Shown here: piece after piece, positions 1-9,101 of the stretch
Position numbering within the stretch: position 1 is the first letter of the stretch
How the letters are laid out: every line of letters begins with the position of its first letter
From: Rhizaria sp. SCN 62-66
Taxonomy: Eukaryota; Rhizaria, unplaced
Direction: 5' to 3'
Length of the DNA stretch: 64,000 nt
Assembly (NCBI GenBank): GCA_001724265.1
Contig: MEDY01000005.1
Span: forward strand, 1 to 64,000
Notes under the pieces: generated by a model
What the model saw: only the letters and a program-made list of their open reading frames with translations
Databases searched by the model: none
Told to the model about the DNA's origin: nothing
Translations under genes and position numbers: made by a program

Positions 1-695
1 CCACCCTTATATGGCCGCGGGGAATTGATGTTTGGTGGTGTTTGCCCCAGTGTGAGCCTGTGAGACTTGGTGTTTTATGCAGAATGTCGGTTGTGACAAT
101 ATGTGATTGAATATTTACTTGTTGACGCGTAGTAACATGTTGTATACTATTCCATTATTATTATTGCAACAGAAGCCGTATATCGGCTTCAGCTCCACCC
201 CAGGAGGCTTGTTCAGGTGAGTTCCACCGGATCATTAGACTCATATGTACACTTAGCAGAAGTACACAAGATATCAAACTTTGTAGCAGTGTAGTACACG
301 TGGGGACAAGTTTAGTTAACACAATATATCAACACGTATCCAACATATTACTCGTTATATATCGTGATTGGTCAAAATGTTTAACAATATGTACATGTTA
401 ACAATCGATATAGGTATTCGGAAGAGGCCCCACGCATTACAATAGTTGTGACTCATACTATATCTCAATTTCTAAGTCATAGATGTTGACGCTGATCAGA
501 AACATCTTGGTATGTGAAGTCATGGGATGTCTGACCACCTCGAGTCTTGGAGACCAGTCACAGATTTTGCAACAAAATAACGATTATCGGACTGTACCAC
601 AAAGTTCTACAGATATAATTAACCCAGATTGTAAATAACTCTACTTAAAACTTGTGTCACTGTTTGATTTTGTCATTAACGGAATATAGAGAGCT
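1..695. other. AT-rich intergenic region upstream of first gene
   Basis: No coding sequence is supported here. The stretch is AT-rich with many short stops. Its one notable content is the first copy of a 37-bp direct repeat at 34-70, repeated at 6341-6377. In the frame of the downstream gene the region is open back to 639, with a TAA at 636-638, but the first ATG is at 696. Confidence 0.6.
34..70 (+). repeat. Direct repeat copy 1 (37 bp exact, about 70 bp with gaps)
   Basis: The 37 bases from GGTGGTGTTTGCCCC to GAGACTTGG recur exactly, in the same orientation, at 6341-6377. Weaker matches (TTTTAT, then AATGTCGGTTGT) follow both copies out to about 105 and 6408. The copies are 6307 bp apart and bracket the first gene. 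What they belong to is unknown; possibilities are a dispersed element, remnants of a repeat family, or a segmental duplication edge. Confidence 0.85.
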
Positions 696-3254
696 ATGCA
701 GCACGGTCCAGCGTTGCCAGATGGACCTCCAGTAGCCCACGCTCTACACACTTCTTCTGCGACCTCTGCGTCACTCCATCCTCTATCATCCACTTCGCCG
801 CTGTTTTCAGCACACATGTCCGGTGACAGATTATACGAGACACCTTGCAACACCGTGCCTAGTGCCATATACGATGATGATTCGTCGTTTTCCTACGCGG
901 ATCGGCGGTGTCAGTTTCTGCCCCGTCCCCTCCCGCGGTCGTCAGTCATCCAAGTACAGGCTGTGGCAGCCCGCGCTCGCTACCTTGCGCAGCACACTGC
1001 TATGAACGGCATCACACGTTTTTCAGGAGCAGTATCCGCACGTTCTCACACATCTGGCAGCCCTTGCAGTGTCAATGCCAACAGCGCTGTAACTCATAAC
1101 GGGAGTGCTAGTGCCCGGACGCCCAACGAGCGCGAGCGCGCGCGCGCTGCCGCCGAGTCCGAGTCTATCGCGGCCGCTCTGGCAGCGCGCTCGATGCGCC
1201 TGCAGCCCGAATTTATTCGAGTCAGCAGCAACAACAACAACGCTCCCGTGATCACAACAAGGAGCAGCGACCGTGCACACAGTAAGAATGCTCACGCGGT
1301 ACGGCAGCCACGACAGCGCTTTGCGACCAGCAACCCCACCCCTCCCGCCGCAGCCACCACCGCAAGCACGGGTGGCTTTAGCCCCGCCGCTGCAGCTGCG
1401 AGCGCGGCCGCGGGCGCGAATGCAGGGATCGGCGCGAGCGCAGGCGTCTGCGGCGGCGGCTGGGTCGCTGGAGTCGCGCCCGTGACCGGCACTGGTGCGG
1501 TCATCCCCCCGCTCACAGGCAGCTGGACCTTCACGAGCGCGCACAGCGGCACCGCTAACGCGCAGAACCAGCCCAGCAGTGACAACAGTCACTCTGCGAG
1601 TATGCAGAGCCATACGCAGAGTCATCGGCAGCGTGCGTTTTACGCGCATCCACTCGACGGCCGCGTGAATGTGATGCGTCCTGACCCTCACACGTTTGAT
1701 AACACGACAAACAACAGCAATACTGTGAACACAACCACGAGCAGCGCGAGTGCGCGGACTCTCACACACGGAAGCACGGCTCACAGCCGTTCGTCTCGCT
1801 CTCGGATCGACCGCGCGGCAACTGCCGTCGGCCACTGGGTGGACAAGACGCTGACGCAGGCGAGCCAGGATGCCGCTGCGCAGAAACATCAGCAACTGCA
1901 GCATCAAGAACAGATGCAACAGCAGCAAACTGCAAGTGCAGCAGCTCAGTTGCCTCCCCCAGTTGCACTGCTGCCCCCACTGCCTTCAAGCTTCGCAACG
2001 TCTCTCGCTGCGCCTGGTACGCTAATATGATATTACTCCACATAATTTCGGCTTGGATCTTATGTATTTTGTGCGTCCTTACATATTGCTCCTATAATTG
2101 TTTCTTTGTGCATCATCTTGGTTTCTGCAGGCCATAAGCCTTTACTGCCGTCCGCGGCCGCCGCCGCGACAACCGCGGCCGCTGCCGGCCCCAGCGCGCC
2201 CCCAAGCGGCAGCGGGACTGAGGCCGCCACGGGCGAGTGGGCTCTGGCACAGGCGCTGAGGCAGAAGATTCTCCCGTGGCACAAGTACGAACAGAAAGCA
2301 AATGCGCAAGAACAGGACAACCACCATGAGAAGATGCAGTCCTACGGCGCTGTCGCTCAGTATGAACAGCATCAACAGCTCGATCATGTGCAAGTTGAAG
2401 GCCGCGGTCATGCGTCAGGACATGTTTCTTCTGCTCATGCTGCAGATTGTTGCCACAACACTATTGCAGGAGATGTTGTCCCTGCTCCCGCTAATCCCGA
2501 GACTGATCTCACTACTCCTGGCACTGGCACTAACATCGACACCGGGAACACAAACACAAAGAACATCGACGGATCTGAGAACAACAGCATCCATGCTCAC
2601 ACGTCTAGTTCTCGCGAATCAAACACAACTCGTGTCGCCACTCAGCGTCTCGAACATGATCCCACCCGATTCCTCTCTGCTGCCGCCGCTGCAGTTGCCA
2701 ACAACTCGTCCTCTTTGACGCAGCTCCACCACGACTGCGCTGCAGGCAATCGAGCGAACGCGGCCGCAATTGTCGCCGCGAACGCGCACTCACCGTGCCA
2801 CCGCGGCGACAGCCACTGCAGCACCGCGGCCGCCGCTGCCAGTGTGCCTGCGCCCGCGGCGTCTGCGAACAGGAGCACGCGCAGTGGCCGCGGTCCTAGC
2901 CAGCAGGGCGCTCATGGAGACTTTGAGACAGATCATGCCAAGAACAACAATGTCGCGCTTATGGGCAGTGCTGAGAGCTGGGGGTGGAGTAATGGAGCTA
3001 CTCGCGACAACGTGAATGTTACTATTGCAGCTGATACAGCTGCTTTAGATGTGCAAGATCTGCCCAATATGCATGCTCCTGGCCAATCTGCTGACACGGT
3101 GGTCCACGGCCAGCTCGAGGGCGGTCAGTCGAACAGCAACAGCCGCAGCCAACTCAGCGACTGCGGACAAGGCGACTGTGGACACTTAGACTGCGCTATT
3201 TGTGGGCGTGCACACCACTACAACACGATCGCACAACTGCATTAGCATCAACAT

Positions 3255-3296
<42 letters not shown>

Positions 3297-5924
3297 CAAC
3301 AGTCTATGCTCTAGCAACAAGAACAAGGCCCGCCAACATTTGGGACGTTTAGCATTGCAATTCAGTGTGATTGTGGCTTTGACAGTCGTGATAATAACGC
3401 TCAAGGTGGGCACTTGAATAACCAAGACGGCCACTCGCATGAATGTGCCCTGAACCCCGTCTATTTCCAACCACACAGCAACGCTTCTCAGTTGGTTGCC
3501 GATCACCACCCTATTGACGCAAGTGCTCACGGCCACTTGGTTGACAGCGCAGAGCAGCAAGGCGCGTCGCGCTCCGCTGCGATCGCGGCCATCATTGCCC
3601 GCGAAGCTGCTGCCGCCACGGCGTTGCAGCCGCTCAGTGTGGCGAACCCCGACTTGTACCAGTTGCCGCACTGTAATGAGTCCCTTAGTCATTCCCAGAG
3701 ACTGCAATCCACCACGGCGAACTCGTGCTTCGACAAGTCTCACACAAACGAGTCTGGTATTGTCGACACCAGCCCCAGTCGGGCCGCGAATGCTGCTGCG
3801 AGCAGCGATATCTGCGGTTTGTGCAACTCGTACTGCCACGGCCTCTGCCGCGGCCGGCGCCCTGCCGCCACCGCGGCGGTCTCTCTCGGCACCCACTGCT
3901 ACACCGGTACTGACTCCGCGTCAAGTGGCGCCGACAACGCTGCGTCCAACAACGACGTGGACGACTCCGTGCTCGCTCCCGCTGACCCCGCGGTGGCGAC
4001 TGCGCTCACTCAGCAGCACACGGCTCTGGCGCGGCGCCGCCTCGGGCCCGGCTGGGGCCGCGCGCCCCCCGCGCCCGCCGCGCCCCCGCAACCGTCCTGC
4101 GGCAGCGGCAACGGCAACGCCAGCAGCAAGAGCAACACGCAAGGGGCCCCTGAGCCATGTCTCGGCACAAGCGCCGTCCGCCTCACCACCCCGATCAACC
4201 GGAATCCCAGCGCCTCCTCCGGCGCGGCCGAGGCGAAGCGGTACGGTGCGGTGCTGGGCCGCGCGCCGGTGTGGGCGCGCTCGGCGCTGCCGGGAGCGGG
4301 GCCAGGCGCGCACGGGGTCATGTACGTTCCGCTGAGCCGGGAAGGCAAGGAAAAGGTGCTGGGCGAGCAGCAGCAGCGGCGCGAGTGGCATGAGCACTGC
4401 GTGCAGCAGCAGCGGGAACAGCAGTACTTGCAATACCAGCAGTTCCAGCAAAGTCAACACATGGGGATGAGTACAAACAGCATGGGCAAGCATGAACACG
4501 CGCAGTCGGCACATGTCGTGCCTCCTCCTGCTGTGTCGTCTGACTTGTTTACTGTCAGTGTTCATGATCCCAAGGCCGTGATGCCGCATTCAACGCTCGA
4601 CGCAAGTGGCCGCGGTCCAAGCGATTGCGCGCTCGGATTGCCCCCGATGCCGCTGCCACAGTGCGCGTCTGCCGCGAGTCTCGGGGCTCACAGTCAGACG
4701 GCCTGCAGCCGCAGTCGCGCGACGAGCCACATGAACAACTCGACTGCGACTCTTGTCGATCCTGTTTTGAATGACGCTTCTCGTGCAACTGCTAGCCTTG
4801 TTCGCAGTCAGTCTGTGTCCGCTGGCGCGAATGATACCCGTGAGTTAGCTGCCAGAAGTAATGACGCTGTTTCCGCGCCTGATGAGATACATGTAACAGA
4901 GGCTGTTCCTGAAACGGTTGCTGTCGTCAACGACTTCTCCGCTGTGGATTCACGTGATCCGGCTGGCTCACACAGCAATGACAGAAGCGCGTTTGTTCCT
5001 CAGGACAACGGTGTGTCGGTTCAACAAGAGACTGATGAGCATATGCAGCACTCAACACTCACATTGCATCATTTATCGTCATTGCCACATTCACAATTGC
5101 CGCATGGGAGCACAAGTCATGAACCCCCTCGCTACTTTCAGCAGTTGCCACCTCAGCAGCAGCCTCAGTACACAGTTGCTAACTATGCGGGCGGTCAAAG
5201 CAACCAATACCACGATACATCGCAGCCAAGTCAGCAGTCCCAGTTCGCGAAGTCATTTAACTCAGTAGGCGCTGCCGCTTCACTCCGCACTCCCCCGCCG
5301 TCCTCTGGCGATGTGAGTACCCCCTTAGCTTCCGCACCAACGTCCTCGCTGGCGTTCCGTGCGTGGCTGCAGAGCCGGCGCAGCCCGGGCCTCAGGGCCG
5401 ACGGGCTTGTTAGGGAAGCACTGGCCGAAGGGCGGGTGCGGCTCAACTATACCAGCACCGCCGCCACCAATGCCTCGATCGGGACCCCAACTGAGACTAG
5501 CCATGGATCTGTTAGTCGTGCCGAGAGTGGTTTGCCTGGTTACATCCTGCCGCGCACCGCAACGCGGCACAACGCACGCCTCTCGGCAGACGTGGTTGCG
5601 ATCCCGGTTGCTGATGTCGGGTCGCGGCCGCTATCGCGCTCACGGTCACCGATGCAGCTGAGTCAAAGCAATCAACGGAGTGACAATCAGAACCATCGCC
5701 ATGATCAGCAAGTACAGCATCAGGCCTCATTGCAGGACAGCCAACAGTTCCTGTCGGCTCGTTTTGAAACCTGGGCGAGCGAGCATCGCCATCTTAACAA
5801 CGCTGTTGTGGGAGATCCTGTGGACAGTGCTGCTGCAGCGTTGGCGAATATGACGGAGCAACAAGTTGCAGCGGTGCTAGCACGGGCAGCAATGATGCGT
5901 GGTCAACAACAGTAGCATCTGTAA
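696..5924 (+). CDS. Ala/Gln/Ser/Asn-rich protein of unknown function, 1704 aa, with three in-frame UAG codons
   Basis: Two exons: 696-2016 and 2131-5924. The intron (114 nt) starts GTACGC and ends TTTCTGCAG; splicing rejoins a phase-1 Gly codon and the total is exactly 1705 codons. Reading UAG as an amino acid (codons 812, 835, 1702) keeps one frame from 2131 to a TAA at 5922-5924. With the standard code the gene falls into pieces, although sequence on both sides of each UAG has the same composition. The protein is low complexity, with Ala, Gln, Asn, Ser and His runs and no recognised domain. Scattered Cys/His pairs (CDCGFD just after the second UAG, CGLCNSYCHGLC around 3815-3850) occur but fit no zinc-finger pattern I know. 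The start is the first ATG after a TAA at 636. An alternative is an intron around 3202-3314 that removes the first two UAGs, but no GTA-type donor is present there. I do not recognise the family. Confidence 0.6.
3243..3245 (+). other. In-frame UAG codon 1 of the first gene
   Basis: Codon 812, in the context CAA CTG CAT TAG CAT CAA. The same frame continues directly into a 15-residue polyglutamine tract at 3258-3302. It is one transition from CAG and is read here as glutamine. Confidence 0.65.
3258..3302 (+). repeat. CAG/CAA repeat encoding 15 Gln
   Basis: Ten CAG, four CAA and one CAG lie in the same frame as both flanking exon segments. This places the tract inside the protein if the UAGs on either side (3243, 3312) are sense codons. 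Confidence 0.85.
3312..3314 (+). other. In-frame UAG codon 2 of the first gene
   Basis: Codon 835, in the context ATG CTC TAG CAA CAA GAA CAA. The frame continues as QQEQGPPTF and stays open to 5913. CTCTAG could also be read as a 3' splice site, but no matching donor in the right phase was found upstream. Confidence 0.6.
5913..5915 (+). other. In-frame UAG codon 3 of the first gene, two codons before TAA
   Basis: Codon 1702, in the context CAA CAA CAG TAG CAT CTG TAA. Under the standard code this would be the gene's stop. Under UAG = Gln the protein ends QQQQHL at a TAA nine bases further on. Confidence 0.6.
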
Positions 5925-6131
5925 CGTGGGCATTTTGGGTATGAGGAGAACGACTGATTCGCACGGAGTAAACGCACATCATTCTCGTCACCCGCTTCAG
6001 AAGCAATTGTCATTGCCTACCAGGGAAAACTGCTCTATTAATATGGCTGGCCAAGCTGGCGTGACAATCCAATTGTTACCGCCGACATTCTGCATTAAAT
6101 GCCAATCGACCGCATTTGCCGCCCGCGATTT

Positions 6132-6315
6132 AAAGGTGGCGTTTCTTGTGAACACACACTTCGTTTTCCTGTGAACACAGACTCTCTTTTTCCTATGAAA
6201 ACAATAAGAACTAAGTATATAATTCGAATTATATGTTGTGTCTCTGATATTATAAATTGTTATTGTTGTTTTCACAGAAAAGAGAAGTCTGTGTTCACAG
6301 GAAAACGCCACCTTT
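6132..6315. mobile_element. MITE-like element, 184 bp, long imperfect terminal inverted repeats
   Basis: The left end AAAGGTGGCGTTT is mirrored by AAACGCCACCTTT... at the right end (6303-6315). Inward, the arms continue to match: TCCTGTGAACACAGACT on the left pairs with AGTCTGTGTTCACAGGA on the right, followed by TATGAAAACAATAA-like sequence. The left arm carries an extra, imperfectly duplicated unit of about 22 bp built on TGTGAACACA. The centre is AT-rich and non-coding. No clear target-site duplication is seen. The size and structure suit a non-autonomous DNA transposon; a stem-loop regulatory structure is the alternative. Confidence 0.6.
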
Positions 6316-6340
6316 CTTTACCCGCCCCGAAACGACCGTG

Positions 6341-6377
6341 GGTGGTGTTTGCCCCAGTGTGAGCCTGTGAGACTTGG
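6341..6377 (+). repeat. Direct repeat copy 2
   Basis: Exact 37-bp match in the same orientation to 34-70, followed by the same diverging tail (TTTTAT, then AAATGTCGGTTGT near 6395-6408). It lies 25 bp right of the MITE-like element. Confidence 0.85.
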
Positions 6378-6438
6378 CATTTTATTAATATCTAAATGTC
6401 GGTTGTAACACCAATACAATACAAGGACCATTCAATTT

Positions 6439-6651
6439 TCAACTTTTGTTCGCCCACTACTCAGTCGATGGATCGGTGTTCTTGTGATCGAAAAGAAGGG
6501 TGGGTTGGAATGAATCTGGGAGAATTTCGGAAGTGAGCGACTTGTTGAAGAAGTCAAGCATAGTATTATCTAAAACTTCCGCGTGAGTTTTGGAGAATTT
6601 GCGCTCTATAATCGATGATTCAAGGGTATAGTTTGGGAAATAATAATTCAC
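6439..6651 (-). pseudogene. AT-rich ORF fragment, hypothetical C-terminal piece
   Basis: A minus-strand frame of about 64 residues (ending FDHKNTDPSTE) reaches a TAG at 6457-6459, then five codons (WANKS), then TGA at 6439-6441. No ATG opens it; the frame continues upstream past 6651 into the 5' flank of the next gene. Its composition (Phe, Asn, Ile, charged residues; AT-rich codons) is unlike the GC-rich neighbours but protein-like. It could be the tail of a decayed or foreign gene, or chance. No family recognised. Confidence 0.25.
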
Positions 6652-6883
6652 GATAGCATAATATTTTGTGCACCGATGTACACTTCGATTCTGTGCTCTA
6701 TATTGTGGTTCGTTTGCTTGCGGGCGCCTTAAGTCCGCCCGTCAACATTGGTGTGTACATTTTGCGGCAAGTAGCACTCGAGGCGACATTCGCACAATTT
6801 ATTCTACCCATGTTTGTTTTGTATGTTTGATTTGTCTTTTATTTTGCGTTTTTATAGCTTATCTCATCTCAACGTCTACGCAC

Positions 6884-8920
6884 ATGCGCAGCTCGCGAGC
6901 CAGGCCTCGCGGCGATCCTGTTGGCAATGCTTCCAACCGCATCGCGGCAATGAACTCAGCTCAACCCACCAACCTTATTGCGACCAACGCTTCTGGTTTT
7001 AACACAGCGGCATCCCGGACGGCTCAGACCACAGAGCCATCACTCGCTCAGGCATGTGCCACCCCTAGCTTGCCGCGCACCGCTGCCGCAGCTGCTACTG
7101 CTGCTGCCGCAGCTGCTACAGCTGCTGCAGAATTTGATCGTCCGACAGTTAAGCGCCCCCGTTTGCTGCAGGGCACAGTAATTGTTGCCGCTACATCTGA
7201 CACTGCGACCGCGGGCGTTGCTGCTGTGTCCACAGACGCTGCAGCTATTGCTGCTGCCGCGGCGGCGGTGGCGGTGGCGAGCTCACCTGCTGCGCCCGTC
7301 ACCGCGCCTGGCCTATCCCCCCTCAGATTTGCTGCTCCAGCAGTCGCGATACCAAAGGGAGCTAAGACAACCAAGTCGCGTGCCACTGCCGCTGCTGCAG
7401 CGGCAGCGGCGGAGGCGGAGGCGGCGGCGAAGGCGGCGAAGGCGGCGGCGGAGGCGGCGGACGCTGCACCTAAGCCATGCGCCGCGCCTGACGCTGCACC
7501 TGGCCTGTTCCCCCTCAGTCTTGCTGCTCCAGCAGTCGCAAGGGCCAAGGCAGCTAAGCCGCGTGTCACTGCAGCTTTGACACTCGTCCCTGCTTTTCAA
7601 GGATTCGCCACTGCTCACCCATCGTCACCTGCTTCGTTATCGTCCCCGGCTGCTCTCGCGTCTCCCAGTGCATTCAGGCCCCCAGCTCAGTCTTTGGCCT
7701 CACCAACGGCCCCCGGCGTACGCATGTTTCCAGGTATGTACTTGCCCACTTCTGCGCTCACCACTGCTTCGAGCGTTCACGCTTCACCTGTTGTTCACAC
7801 TCCTGTTGATGCTAGTGTGGACCACGTGAGCTCTGCGAGTGCCGCCGTCGGATACTCGGATGATGATATGGATTCTGCGAGTGATGTCTCACGCAACACG
7901 CTGCAAACCATGTCTGGTCTTCCGGGTCCCATAGTTTCGACATTGCGCCATAAGACAGTCGTGCTCAATGCCGTCATCGCCGAACGTCTTAGGATGTTAA
8001 TCGGCCAACTGAAGCGCTTTCTTTCGGCGTATCAATCCGACAAGACCGCCAACAGCAACGCGTTTACCTCGTTTATGAACGAGCACCGTGACAACATTTC
8101 AACATACGACCTCGATGTCACTAAACTCAGCACCACATGTAAGTGGGACTCCACGATGCCGGCCGTACTCGGGTTTCTTGCAGGTCTGAACAAGTATCGG
8201 TATAACGATTCGGAGGTCTACAAGCTTGTCTCTTGCTATCTTCTCATTCATATTGGCATTGTTGTCCAACCTGAAGCTGTGAAGGCGAAGCTCAGGGAGG
8301 AGCGGCTCCGCTACACTGGCGCACTGCTTCTCTGCTTTGACAGCAACTACATCAAGCGCACCGGCGTTAACATCGATCTAGACGTTCCATATGGGCAATC
8401 AATTGATCCAGATCTTGTCAATAATGTCCTTGTTGAGACTGCAGGTAAGACGATAAATGGCGTTAACGCTACGGCTGCAATTCATTTTGTTGCTGCCAAT
8501 AATAAGCTGTTGCCCATCCCCCACTTCCACCTGTTCCACTCTGTGACGCAGTTTGGCTCTCATGATTTTAACAGGTTGAACATGGAGTCTGCCGGTGGGG
8601 CGTTATACATGGAGTTCGAACCCAACAGCTCCGATGCCAAAGCACAGGAGACTCTCCGTCGTGGTATGTTTGCTCAGACTGACGAACAGATTAGCGACCT
8701 CCGCCGCATCAAGGAGTTGGAAGTCAAGCTTGCTGCCGAGATTGAGAAAAACAACGCTCTTTCGAGCGAAGTCTCTGGGATGAAAGCATCAGTTGATAAG
8801 ATTCTTGAAGAGTTTGGGATCATGAAGAAGGCTAGTGCTGAGCAAGAAAAGACCCTGGTCAAGCTACTCCGCACATTCAGTGGCGAGACCGCGAACCCCC
8901 AAAATGCAACCCAACCTTGA
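6884..8920 (+). CDS. Intronless Ala-rich, C-terminally coiled-coil protein, unknown function, 678 aa
   Basis: Single exon from ATG 6884 to TGA 8920; the ATG at 6950 is an alternative start. Residues 1-300 are Ala/Pro/Ser-rich low complexity with a short basic stretch (KRPRLL) that could be a nuclear localisation signal. From about residue 340 the sequence becomes complex and folded-looking, with a conserved-looking block of about 240 residues (for example LRMLIGQLKRFLSAYQ and YRYNDSEVYKLVSCYLL). A Lys/Glu-rich heptad-like coiled coil occupies the last 80 or so residues (8690-8880). Codons in the second half are less GC-rich than in neighbouring genes, and there is no intron. With the repeat and MITE upstream this hints at a lineage-specific or mobile-associated family. 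I do not recognise it. Confidence 0.7.
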   Translation: MRSSRARPRGDPVGNASNRIAAMNSAQPTNLIATNASGFNTAASRTAQTTEPSLAQACATPSLPRTAAAAATAAAAAATAAAEFDRPTVKRPRLLQGTVIVAATSDTATAGVAAVSTDAAAIAAAAAAVAVASSPAAPVTAPGLSPLRFAAPAVAIPKGAKTTKSRATAAAAAAAAEAEAAAKAAKAAAEAADAAPKPCAAPDAAPGLFPLSLAAPAVARAKAAKPRVTAALTLVPAFQGFATAHPSSPASLSSPAALASPSAFRPPAQSLASPTAPGVRMFPGMYLPTSALTTASSVHASPVVHTPVDASVDHVSSASAAVGYSDDDMDSASDVSRNTLQTMSGLPGPIVSTLRHKTVVLNAVIAERLRMLIGQLKRFLSAYQSDKTANSNAFTSFMNEHRDNISTYDLDVTKLSTTCKWDSTMPAVLGFLAGLNKYRYNDSEVYKLVSCYLLIHIGIVVQPEAVKAKLREERLRYTGALLLCFDSNYIKRTGVNIDLDVPYGQSIDPDLVNNVLVETAGKTINGVNATAAIHFVAANNKLLPIPHFHLFHSVTQFGSHDFNRLNMESAGGALYMEFEPNSSDAKAQETLRRGMFAQTDEQISDLRRIKELEVKLAAEIEKNNALSSEVSGMKASVDKILEEFGIMKKASAEQEKTLVKLLRTFSGETANPQNATQP

Positions 8921-9101
8921 GGGGTGTGCGTGTGTGGTTTATATTTTAGTCACAGCATGTATTATTGAGCAAATATCGCACTTGAACATGCGAAAAAAAG
9001 CAAATAGTCGCACAAAAGACACACAGTCAAACAACATAAATTATATACCTTATCACAGTCCGTTCCAATTCCTATCTCAGTTAAGATCCCAGAGTTACTT
9101 C

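Larger units (their letters stand above)
5925..6883. other. Intergenic region with inverted-repeat element, direct repeat and small ORF
   Basis: AT-rich stretch between two unusual genes. It holds a MITE-like palindromic element (6132-6315), the second copy of the 37-bp direct repeat (6341-6377) and a minus-strand ORF fragment (6439-6651). An open frame continuous with the downstream gene runs upstream of its ATG from about 6668 but contains no ATG. Confidence 0.6.

Noticed and set aside
687-689. Another in-frame UAG just upstream of the first gene's ATG
   Set aside because: Lies before the first ATG, so probably untranslated; not counted as evidence for reassignment.
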